In this document: positions 1 to 6,618 of the stretch, in pieces
Layout of the letters: each line of letters starts with the position of its first letter
Position numbering within the stretch: the first letter of the stretch is position 1
Assembly: GCF_003576595.1 (NCBI RefSeq)
Contig: NZ_NQOU01000008.1
Span: 1 to 64,000 of the forward strand
Source: Neopusillimonas maritima
GTDB taxonomy: Bacteria; Pseudomonadota; Gammaproteobacteria; Burkholderiales; Burkholderiaceae_B
Direction of reading: 5' to 3'
Length of the DNA: 64,000 nt
Made by a program: the position numbers and the translations under genes
Notes under the pieces: generated by a model
The model's database searches: none
What the model was told of the DNA's origin: nothing
What the model saw: the letters and a program-made list of their open reading frames with translations, nothing else

Positions 1-73
1 AGGCGAAAAGGTATTTTGTTTCTTCATAGCTTCATTCTCTCAGGAAATGAAGCCTCCTCAAAACCCGGTTTGA

Positions 74-856
74 TTCACTAATCCGTGCCGCCATGTCCCG
101 AAGTATCGGGAGGATGGCTCGACGCGGTTCATCACCAACAGTGAGCTTGCCCAACTTTATAAGTATCTCGACCGTGCGGACGAGGAAGGGTTGGAGCACC
201 CAACAGTGATGTTGGCTGTTCGTTTGCAATTCGAGTTTTCGGCACGTATGTCGGAAATTCGTCTGTTGGAGTGGAAGTGGATCGACTTTGAAAACCGCCG
301 CGTTGTCTGGCCGGACAGCAAGACAGGTGACATATCCAAGCCAATGAGCGAGGTGGCCTATCAGCTATTGAAGAATGCGTATCGCATTGATGATTCGCCT
401 TATGTCTGCCCGGCCATTTTCGATCCTCAGACGCCACTGCCTAGCAGTACCTATTACAACGGATGGAAGCGCATCTTAGGTCGGGCCGGAGTGCCGCATG
501 TCGGCACGCACGGCATCCGTCACCGTGCGGCAACCGATATTGCCAACTCTGGTACGCCGATTAAGGTTGGCATGGCATTGACCGCACATAAAACGGTGTC
601 CATGTTCATGTCGTATGTCCATACGGAGGATGACCCGATTCGAGCGGCTGCGGAGAAGGTTGCCAATATGCGTCAGGAGACAATTGGTAATCAGAAACCT
701 GCCGATACGCAAGCACCCGTTGCAGTGGAGGTCAACGAGCCGACCAAAACCAGCCAAGGCAACTACCGTCCATACCGACATCGCAAGCGCCCAACGCGCG
801 CCGTACCACCAGGAACGAAGCGGGCGGCTGCGTCGTCTGAAGAGGGTGTGGTATGA
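74..856 (+). pseudogene. Tyrosine recombinase (phage/island integrase), N-terminally truncated
   Basis: The reading frame is open from base 74, just after an in-frame TGA at 71-73, to the stop at 856. It encodes the catalytic half of a tyrosine recombinase, the class that excises and integrates genomic islands. Counting from the TTG at 191, the likely catalytic residues are R19 (SARMSE), K44 (DSKTG), H107-x-x-R110 (HGIRH), H133 (TAHKT) and Y142 (MSYVHT), so the core is complete. In-frame residues upstream of 191 (for example NPCRHV and RFITNSELAQL) also look like integrase, so the gene once began further upstream. The N-terminal arm-binding and SAM-like domain is missing or lies in another frame beyond the window edge. 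The C-terminal tail is basic and rich in R, K and P. It is probably inactive, unless the N-terminal part is supplied by a programmed frameshift near base 71. Confidence 0.75.
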
Positions 857-917
857 CAACGAGCAACAAACCAGCCCCTTCCAAACATGTGCGGTGCGTT
901 TCAAAAGGTGCGGCCTG

Positions 918-1508
918 ATGCAGTGGATACGCTATTTGCGGCAGGGCTTCATTGACGTTGCGTGCACCCGATATGATCTGACGCACATGCGTGGCCCTGT
1001 CTTTGAGCTTGCTATTGCCGCAACGACGCGTTATCCCGCTCTGACGCTGCGTATTGAAGTGGAGTTCACTTCGCATTGTGTGTCGTTTGGCCCCAAGCCA
1101 GGTGAAACGCTGGACTTCGATGTGTTGGGGCATGATCGGCTGATACTCGATCATCGAGCTGTCGCCCGCGCTTTCTGCTTCGACCGTTACCGCTGGTCGC
1201 TATCACTGCCCGCTCTGGTGCAAACGCTGAATGACCACTATTGCAACTTTACCGGACATGGCAATTGGCTGGTCATCCGCAGTATCGACGATCAAGGGCA
1301 AGCGGTGGACTATGAAATTTACTTTCGGCTACGTCGCCATGAAGGCAACACGCTACGGATGGTGGTTGAAAGTGCTTACGTGCGGTTGGCTGGGACGCCA
1401 GGGCCAGGGGTGCCTCACGAACGCAAGGGGCGTGTGCGCTTTCAGGTGATGGCGGCCAAGGTGTTCCGAGGGGAGCCGGTGCGCGATCCGAGTCGACAGC
1501 GCCGATAG
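918..1508 (+). CDS. Hypothetical protein coupled to the integrase remnant
   Basis: This is a 196-residue protein of no family I recognise. It is fairly rich in aromatic and arginine residues, with alternating hydrophobic stretches (for example LTLRIEVEFTSHCVSF) that suggest a mainly beta fold, and it has no signal peptide or membrane segment. The open frame extends upstream to 615, but that part shadows the integrase, so I chose the ATG at 918 (weak AAGGTG upstream). A 21-codon ORF (854-919, starting MTTSNK) overlaps the integrase stop as ATGA and overlaps this start as TGATG. The three frames are therefore arranged for translational coupling. Its function is unknown; the context points to the integration module of a mobile element. 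Confidence 0.5.
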   Translation: MQWIRYLRQGFIDVACTRYDLTHMRGPVFELAIAATTRYPALTLRIEVEFTSHCVSFGPKPGETLDFDVLGHDRLILDHRAVARAFCFDRYRWSLSLPALVQTLNDHYCNFTGHGNWLVIRSIDDQGQAVDYEIYFRLRRHEGNTLRMVVESAYVRLAGTPGPGVPHERKGRVRFQVMAAKVFRGEPVRDPSRQRR

Positions 1509-1525
1509 TCGGATTTCGAGCGTTG

Positions 1526-1558
1526 AAAAAGATGAAGCCCCGTAGAACGGGGCTTCAT
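1526..1558 (-). terminator. Intrinsic terminator reading leftwards
   Basis: A perfect 11-bp inverted repeat, ATGAAGCCCCG at 1532-1542 and CGGGGCTTCAT at 1548-1558, has a 5-base loop. Read on the minus strand it is followed by C and then five T (bases 1530-1526), the layout of a Rho-independent terminator. On the plus strand no T tract follows. It therefore terminates leftward transcription, although the annotated genes on both sides run rightwards. Confidence 0.6.
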
Positions 1559-1692
1559 GTCGCGGGTGCTCTTTGGATACCAGCACGGCTGGACCCTGTT
1601 GCCAGGGGGCAGATAGACGCCTTTTCAGACCCCGATATATCTATCTGGCAACTAGCATACGCACTTTTGATCGCTTGGTCAAGATACTCCAT
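1555..1692 (-). CDS. Possible short minus-strand ORF (45 aa)
   Basis: This 45-codon frame begins MEYLDQAIKSAY and ends at a TGA that lies inside the left arm of the leftward terminator hairpin at 1526-1558. That placement is typical of a real short transcription unit. I do not recognise the peptide, and no strong ribosome binding site is visible. It could be a small regulatory peptide, a degraded gene end, or chance. The only support is the stop codon meeting a terminator with nothing else on this strand to terminate. Confidence 0.2.
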   Translation of the reverse strand: MEYLDQAIKSAYASCQIDISGSEKASICPLATGSSRAGIQRAPAT

Positions 1693-1848
1693 GCTGACTT
1701 GCTCTTCTGGCGCCCCTGCGGTGCAGATCGCACTGCTCGTAGCTCACGCTCATCTGAGTGGGGGCAAGAAGATACCCACCCTACAGACATTTATATCAAA
1801 TGGAGTTACGATATTTAACCATTAGAAAAATATCTATGGAGGTGACAG

Positions 1849-2316
1849 GTGGCGGAAAAGAGAAACGTGTTTATCAGCCATGTACATAAGGACGATCATG
1901 GGCTTCAGAAGCTCAAAGATCTCCTGGCTCCGAAGGGTCTGGATGTCAGAGATTCCTCGATCCATACAGGGAAGTTCAACAAGGCCACTGATGAGCATTA
2001 CATAAAGACCCAAATTCTGGCACCTGCGATCAACTGGGCTGGTGTCTTTATTTGCTACGTTTCCCCCCAAACAAAAGACAGTGATTGGGTTAATTGGGAA
2101 ATCGAATATGCCGCAAAGCAGGGAAAACGTATTGTGGGCGTTTGGGAACACGGCGAAAAAGAATGTGATATTCCCGATGCCTTGGGGGAATATGCGGATG
2201 CCCTGGTTGGTTGGAACGGCGACGCAATCATTGATGCGATTAATGGCAAAGACACATGGGAGAAGCCTGATGGTGGCCCTTGTGACATCGTTCATCTTAA
2301 GCGACACCCCTGCTGA
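1849..2316 (+). CDS. TIR-domain protein (DUF1863/MTH538-like), first gene of a four-gene operon
   Basis: This 155-residue protein is almost entirely a TIR domain of the small bacterial type (VFISHVHKDD at about residues 7-16; VFICYVS at about 66-72). The tryptophan-flanked acidic motif DWVNWE puts the predicted catalytic glutamate at E84, as in NAD-cleaving TIR proteins. Enzymes of this class hydrolyse NAD+ or turn it into a cyclic signal. Translation starts at GTG 1849 behind the strong Shine-Dalgarno GGAGGTGA. The stop overlaps the next ATG by one base (TGATG). Its linkage to nucleotide- and base-processing genes suggests it is the killing or signalling arm of an antiphage system. The fold assignment is firm; the role is inferred. 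Confidence 0.8.
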   Translation: MAEKRNVFISHVHKDDHGLQKLKDLLAPKGLDVRDSSIHTGKFNKATDEHYIKTQILAPAINWAGVFICYVSPQTKDSDWVNWEIEYAAKQGKRIVGVWEHGEKECDIPDALGEYADALVGWNGDAIIDAINGKDTWEKPDGGPCDIVHLKRHPC

Positions 2317-2942
2317 TGGCTCGAATTTACTCCTACGTGGTGCGCTACGACAGTGGTTTTGCACCCAATCCCTTCTATGGTCACTGCACGTTAGTAACCT
2401 GCAAGCCAGGCATTCGCCGTAAAGCCGAACCTGGTGACTGGGTAATCGGCAGCGGTAGCAATTCTCGCGGTGTGAGGCGGGGAGGATACCTTGTGTATGG
2501 TATGCGCGTTACTGAAGTGATGACAATCGACGAATATGCCGTGAGCCCCAAGTTCGAATCGAAAAAACCTTTTCGCAATGGGAGCCGAAAGCAAAGCTGT
2601 GGGGACAATATCTATTTTAGAAATGGGCCAGAGGCAGCCTGGCAGCAACGAGATTCTTTTCATTCCCAGGAAGACGGAACACTGAATGTTCGGCACGTAC
2701 AGCGCGACACTAGGGTAAACAGGGTTTTGGTCAGCAATGATTTTGTTTATTTCGGAGGAGCGGGGCCAAAATTCCCTCCAGGTCTGCAAGACCGAAATGG
2801 CCGGCCCCTGTGCAAAAGTGGCATAGGGTTGACTTGCTTTGATGATCCTAAACTGGTTGCCAATCTAGAGCAGTGGCTACGTAGTTTGGGTGTTACCGGT
2901 TATCAAGGGCCTCCATTTGAATGGCTCACTCTCCGCGGATAA
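2316..2942 (+). CDS. Nmad2-like protein (nucleotide modification associated domain)
   Basis: This 208-residue soluble protein opens with IYSYVVRYDSGFAPNPF, then YGHCTLVTCKPGIRRKAEPGDWVIG (given here as two adjoining pieces, residues about 3-46). That pattern matches my recollection of the Nmad2 family, predicted to handle modified nucleotides or bases. It also contains the conserved-looking LVSNDFVYFGG (about residues 138-148). No signal peptide or membrane segment is present. It starts one base inside the TIR stop and ends 6 bases before the MazG-like gene, so it is part of the same operon. Its biochemical activity is unknown to me. The family call rests on motif memory, not a search. Confidence 0.6.
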   Translation: MARIYSYVVRYDSGFAPNPFYGHCTLVTCKPGIRRKAEPGDWVIGSGSNSRGVRRGGYLVYGMRVTEVMTIDEYAVSPKFESKKPFRNGSRKQSCGDNIYFRNGPEAAWQQRDSFHSQEDGTLNVRHVQRDTRVNRVLVSNDFVYFGGAGPKFPPGLQDRNGRPLCKSGIGLTCFDDPKLVANLEQWLRSLGVTGYQGPPFEWLTLRG

Positions 2943-2948
2943 TTTGAC

Positions 2949-4085
2949 ATGCAAAAAGAAGGGTCTATTCTGCTCTCGGATTATGCTGCAGAAATTGAGA
3001 CTACCGATGTACTCAATTCGACCGATTTTTTCCCCGTTCTCCAAGGTTTATACGGGGAAGTGGGTGGAATTATGGCTACGGCCAAAAAACATATTCGGGA
3101 GACATCTGCTTATCCTGGATTTAAGAAAGCAGCCGAAGAAGAATTTGGAGACACGCTCTGGTATCTGGCTGCGCTTTGCAGGCGTATGCAAATTCCTCTG
3201 GAAGAGGTTTTCGCCGAGGCGGCGAACCATGGGAATTTTAAGAATGTTGGGGCCGCAAGCGACATGGCCGAGGGGGCGTTGGCGTACATTGCCATGCCGA
3301 TCACTGAACCGGGTTCGGTGGATACCACGTTGGTCGTGCTAGGTCAGTCCGCCGCAGCATTGCTAGGCCACTCCCCTACGCGCAGTGATGTGGTTTCCTT
3401 TGCGCGTGCCTATTTGGATGCTATTCGTACTGCCGAATTGGTATTTTCAGATGTGGCGCGAGGCAACCTTCGAAAAGCTCGTGGAGCATTTTTAGATCCA
3501 CAACCTGCCGACTTAATTGGTCTTGATTTCGATAGAGGTTTTGGCGATGAAGAACAACTGCCCCGACATTTCAAAATCAAGGTCAATCAACGAGGGAGTG
3601 GCAAGAGCTACCTTCAGTGGAATGGGGTATTTATAGGGGACCCTCTAACTGACAACATTGCTGACCGCGATGGTTATCGGTTTCATGATGTTTTTCATTT
3701 TTCTTATGCGGCCATACTACATTGGTCACCCGTGATTCGAGCATTGATCAAGCATAAAAGAAAAAGCAAGCCGAAGTACGATGAGGAGCAGGATGGCGGG
3801 AGGGCCATTGTTGTTGAAGAAGGTCTGACAGCCTGGATATTTTCTAAAGCAAAGGAATTGAATTTCTTCGAACATCAGGAGAAAATTTCTCTCGGGATTT
3901 TGAAAACGATTGGTGAATTCGTTAGTGGCTATGAAGTAGAAGCGTGTCCGCTGAAGTTATGGGAGAGAGCAATCCTTGATGGCTATGCCGTTTTTCGGCA
4001 GCTCAAAGAAAATCAGGGGGGCTGGATCATTGGTGATCGCGAACAGCGCACGATACAATATATGCCGCTGGAGCTTGAGAAATGA
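2949..4085 (+). CDS. MazG-like nucleotide pyrophosphohydrolase with a C-terminal HDxxH domain
   Basis: This is a 378-residue two-part protein. Residues about 25-90 form an all-alpha MazG-type NTP pyrophosphohydrolase with the metal-binding acids E37 (LYGEVGG) and the EExxD motif around E64, E65 and D68 (AAEEEFGDTLWYLAAL). MazG enzymes cleave (d)NTPs, often non-canonical ones, to monophosphate and pyrophosphate. Residues about 200-378 form a second domain with GYRFHDVFHF (H246, D247, H250) and GGRAIVVEEGL, which I cannot name. The downstream gene overlaps by 4 bases (ATGA), so the two are translationally coupled. In this operon it may destroy modified or depleted-pool nucleotides during infection; that is inference. 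Confidence 0.7.
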   Translation: MQKEGSILLSDYAAEIETTDVLNSTDFFPVLQGLYGEVGGIMATAKKHIRETSAYPGFKKAAEEEFGDTLWYLAALCRRMQIPLEEVFAEAANHGNFKNVGAASDMAEGALAYIAMPITEPGSVDTTLVVLGQSAAALLGHSPTRSDVVSFARAYLDAIRTAELVFSDVARGNLRKARGAFLDPQPADLIGLDFDRGFGDEEQLPRHFKIKVNQRGSGKSYLQWNGVFIGDPLTDNIADRDGYRFHDVFHFSYAAILHWSPVIRALIKHKRKSKPKYDEEQDGGRAIVVEEGLTAWIFSKAKELNFFEHQEKISLGILKTIGEFVSGYEVEACPLKLWERAILDGYAVFRQLKENQGGWIIGDREQRTIQYMPLELEK

Positions 4086-4744
4086 AGACTCACCCCTTTG
4101 TCGAGGCAGTGGCCTCGCTGCAGTTTGAAAACTGTTTTAACCCTTATTCAGATCGTTGCGAAGTGCATGATCGTCGTGATGCACCTCGACGCCGAGCTGC
4201 GGCGCTTTCAGCCATGCTACGTTCCGCGTTAGAGGAACCGGTCGATGCGATATGGATTGGTCGAGACCTTGGATACCGCGGAGGGCGCCGCACGGGGCTG
4301 GCCCTGACTGATGATGTTCACATGGTCCACCATGTCAAGCGCTGGGATCTCGATTCAATGGCAGAACGACCTACTGTAGGAAGTGCAGTGGCTGAGCGTA
4401 CTGCTGCAGTCATATGGAACATGCTGGAGCACATTGATGCTCGTATCTTCCTTTGGAACGTTTTCCCACTTCATCCGCATGAATCGGGTGATCCGTTTAC
4501 CAATCGGCAACACAACGCTCGTGAAAGACGTGCAGGCGAAAAATTGTTGCAGCAGCTCATCGACCTATTACGGCCATTTCGCATCGTTGCTATAGGAAAT
4601 GATGCTGCTGCTGCGGCCCATCGCATCACGGATACTGTGCCCGTTGTTTGTGTGAGGCATCCGAGTTACGGTGGCCAAACACAGTTTCAGGCCCAAATTT
4701 CGGAACTCTACGGGCATTCACTTCGGACTCAATCACTTTTCTGA
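4082..4744 (+). CDS. Uracil-DNA glycosylase superfamily-like protein
   Basis: This 220-residue protein has the signature pieces of a bacterial UDG-superfamily group: IWIGRDLGYRGGRRTGLALTD at about residues 58-78 (motif 1 position), WNVFPLHPHESG at about 125-136, and VRHPSYGG at about 195-202 (motif 3 position). UDG-fold enzymes remove damaged or modified bases from DNA. In related proteins motif 1 usually reads like GEAPG; here it is GRDLG, so the usual acidic residue is replaced. Activity may be altered or lost. The gene overlaps the MazG-like gene by 4 bases and ends the operon, 46 bases from the oppositely oriented STALD-like gene. A base-excision role against phage DNA with unusual bases is inferred from the operon. 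Confidence 0.6.
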   Translation: MKTHPFVEAVASLQFENCFNPYSDRCEVHDRRDAPRRRAAALSAMLRSALEEPVDAIWIGRDLGYRGGRRTGLALTDDVHMVHHVKRWDLDSMAERPTVGSAVAERTAAVIWNMLEHIDARIFLWNVFPLHPHESGDPFTNRQHNARERRAGEKLLQQLIDLLRPFRIVAIGNDAAAAAHRITDTVPVVCVRHPSYGGQTQFQAQISELYGHSLRTQSLF

Positions 4745-4790
4745 GCTGGCATTGGTAGTTTCTTCAACGAGCCGCAATTGATGCTGCGAA

Positions 4791-5393
4791 TCAGCCGGTC
4801 ACTGGTTGGTGCTCGTCAGCATCGCCTATTGTCTTGAGGTGAGAGTGAAAGAGCCGAGCGAAGTCCACGTCGGTAAGCGCTTCATCGGCGAAATAGCCCC
4901 GATCCTTGGCTAGATTCAACGCTGCTCCTCCCGGAGAAGGGACGGGCAATACTTTGGCTGTGGGGTGGAAGTGTCTGAACAGTTCATGTTCCTCCTCTAT
5001 ACCTTCCATTCCTCCGATGAACACTGCTGCAACTAAGTCCTCACGTGACAGCATTTGCTCGCGCATGGCCAACAGGCTTGCTCCCCGGTCATCGGGAATC
5101 GCGTCGGTATAGACAACATTCTGAAAATGCTTGTTCTCTTCGGGATAGCGATCTTCAAAGAATTTACTCTGATACAGAATTACTGACTGCGAGTAGTCCA
5201 CACCCAAGTCTTCGCAGATTGTCCAGATCATTGGTGTGATGGCGGGATGGCCACCCCAGACGATTTTGTGCCGACGAATCACAGCTATAGCCAACTCGCG
5301 TACTGCACATTGGATAAGAAACGGATTAGCCGTTTCATGATAAGTGCCACGGCCAACAAGCGGCACACTGGCTGAAAGGAAGATGGCACTCAT
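4791..5393 (-). CDS. Stand-alone SLOG-fold protein (STALD-like)
   Basis: This 200-residue protein resembles the STALD branch of the SLOG superfamily (Sir2- and TIR-associating). It has a first strand IFLSASVPL, a glycine-rich VWGGHPAITPMIW at about residues 45-57, and FIGGMEGIEEEHELF at about 125-139. SLOG domains bind nucleotide-derived ligands, and in Thoeris ThsA the SLOG domain senses the cyclic ADP-ribose made by a TIR protein. The ATG at 5393 sits 2 bases after the stop of the upstream TIR gene. The open frame runs further upstream but only across that gene. No effector domain is fused to it, so it may be a signal sensor, a sponge or an enzyme subunit working with the TIR protein. Confidence 0.65.
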   Translation of the reverse strand: MSAIFLSASVPLVGRGTYHETANPFLIQCAVRELAIAVIRRHKIVWGGHPAITPMIWTICEDLGVDYSQSVILYQSKFFEDRYPEENKHFQNVVYTDAIPDDRGASLLAMREQMLSREDLVAAVFIGGMEGIEEEHELFRHFHPTAKVLPVPSPGGAALNLAKDRGYFADEALTDVDFARLFHSHLKTIGDADEHQPVTG

Positions 5394-5395
5394 GC

Positions 5396-6538
5396 TCAAG
5401 CCTCCCAATCCGCAAATTGCCAACCCGCCTCGCTCGACTTGACCCATCGTGCGGAATGGATGTACCGGCCCAGCCAGTCCAAATGTCCTAGCCATCGGGG
5501 ATGCAAACCGACGGGATCGTAGACAACGGCGACGGACTGATCGGGTGAATTTGTTGACGCCTCATGCAGTGTTGTCGATGTAGGAACACCGACGGTGGGA
5601 TACACCACAACTGCCCGACCATCTGGCAATCGGATATGAACTGCTCTGTTGCTTCCCACCCCGATTATTTGACCGCCGATCGTCTCAATAGCGTTACGCA
5701 GATTGCTTACAAGATTGACGGAACGCACTGCATGGCTTTGACTGCGGATATCCTCAAGTTGCAAGCAGATGCGCTCTACTGCATCGTCAGCCAGCCGACC
5801 AGTGTGCGAGTCTACTTCCTCGGGCAACAACTCTGCTCGGCTTGCAGTAGCCGTGCGTGCGGAAGGCGTGGAGTCCGGCCAACCGACACGGAGAACGCTG
5901 ATACCCTTGGCCAGCGCACGTCCAAACTCCGCACTCGTCCAGCGACTTTCGAAATAACCTGGTGTGTCCAGCATCACGAGCACATCGGAATCGCAGAGTC
6001 GGTGCCACAGCATGGTCTGGAAGTCCTCGGCAGGTGGGATGCCGTGCGTGTCGAGGAATACATCGAAAAGTCGAACTGACAAAGCGTCAAACAATTGCAA
6101 AGCAGCTTCTCGGGCTTCTCCTCGGCGGTAGCTTACAAAGACCCGCCGTTGTCGAGGGAGTAATCCTGCACATTCCAGCAATGCGGTCGCAACGCGTTGT
6201 GCACCACCTGCTGTATATGCTAGGCAGTTGAGCGGTTGCATTATTGCTGGAATCTCTACATTGACTCTACTGACATCTGATGCCACCGGCAGCAATGGGA
6301 TGCCACGCTCCAACAGTGTTGCAACATTGGCAAGAGGGGCATTCTCCCCACCAAAAAAAACGGCGGCGGCTGATCTTTGCTGGTGGGGCTCGAATGATTC
6401 GGGACAAATATCCCATCCGACCTCATGACCTAGCCGCAGATTGAACATGCTTACGGCTTGAGACACGATATTCTCAAGCTCAGAAATCTGAGCAGCACTT
6501 GGTGCTCCAAGTATTGCAAGCTGATATAGAGAAGACAT
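5396..6538 (-). CDS. TIR-domain protein with N- and C-terminal extensions
   Basis: This 380-residue protein has its TIR domain in the middle, about residues 131-222. It includes VFVSYRRGE (the first strand and BB-loop region) and WTSAEF, whose glutamate (about E204) is the predicted NADase catalytic residue. The N-terminal 125 residues (LAILGAPS, AAVFFGG) look like an alpha/beta sensor or SLOG-related fold that I cannot assign. The C-terminal 150 residues also carry an unassigned domain (for example GSNRAVHIRLPDGRAVVVYP). It is encoded with the STALD-like gene 2 bases downstream, a pairing reported for that family. It is preceded by an 80-base gap after the SLOG-patatin gene. It could be a second signal-producing TIR enzyme or the trigger of the STALD partner. 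Confidence 0.7.
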   Translation of the reverse strand: MSSLYQLAILGAPSAAQISELENIVSQAVSMFNLRLGHEVGWDICPESFEPHQQRSAAAVFFGGENAPLANVATLLERGIPLLPVASDVSRVNVEIPAIMQPLNCLAYTAGGAQRVATALLECAGLLPRQRRVFVSYRRGEAREAALQLFDALSVRLFDVFLDTHGIPPAEDFQTMLWHRLCDSDVLVMLDTPGYFESRWTSAEFGRALAKGISVLRVGWPDSTPSARTATASRAELLPEEVDSHTGRLADDAVERICLQLEDIRSQSHAVRSVNLVSNLRNAIETIGGQIIGVGSNRAVHIRLPDGRAVVVYPTVGVPTSTTLHEASTNSPDQSVAVVYDPVGLHPRWLGHLDWLGRYIHSARWVKSSEAGWQFADWEA

Positions 6539-6618
6539 GTCTACCTTAGTCGCATAATTAAAAAATATCGAGAGAAGCCCCTAGTGTCAGGCAAGATTTC
6601 TGCAGATCTAAGGATAAA

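Larger units (their letters stand above)
1509..1848. other. Intergenic stretch between integrase module and TIR operon
   Basis: This is 340 bases without a convincing plus-strand gene. A plus-strand ORF at 1523-1825 has no recognisable protein features. The stretch contains a strong hairpin near its left end and a possible short minus-strand ORF, both listed separately. At its right end is the very strong ribosome binding site GGAGGTGA (1839-1845... region) of the TIR gene. I see no clear sigma70 promoter pair for the TIR operon here. Confidence 0.5.

Noticed and set aside
1523-1825. Plus-strand ORF of 100 codons before the TIR operon
   Set aside because: No ribosome binding site, no recognisable fold, and it runs across a terminator hairpin; I treat the stretch as intergenic.
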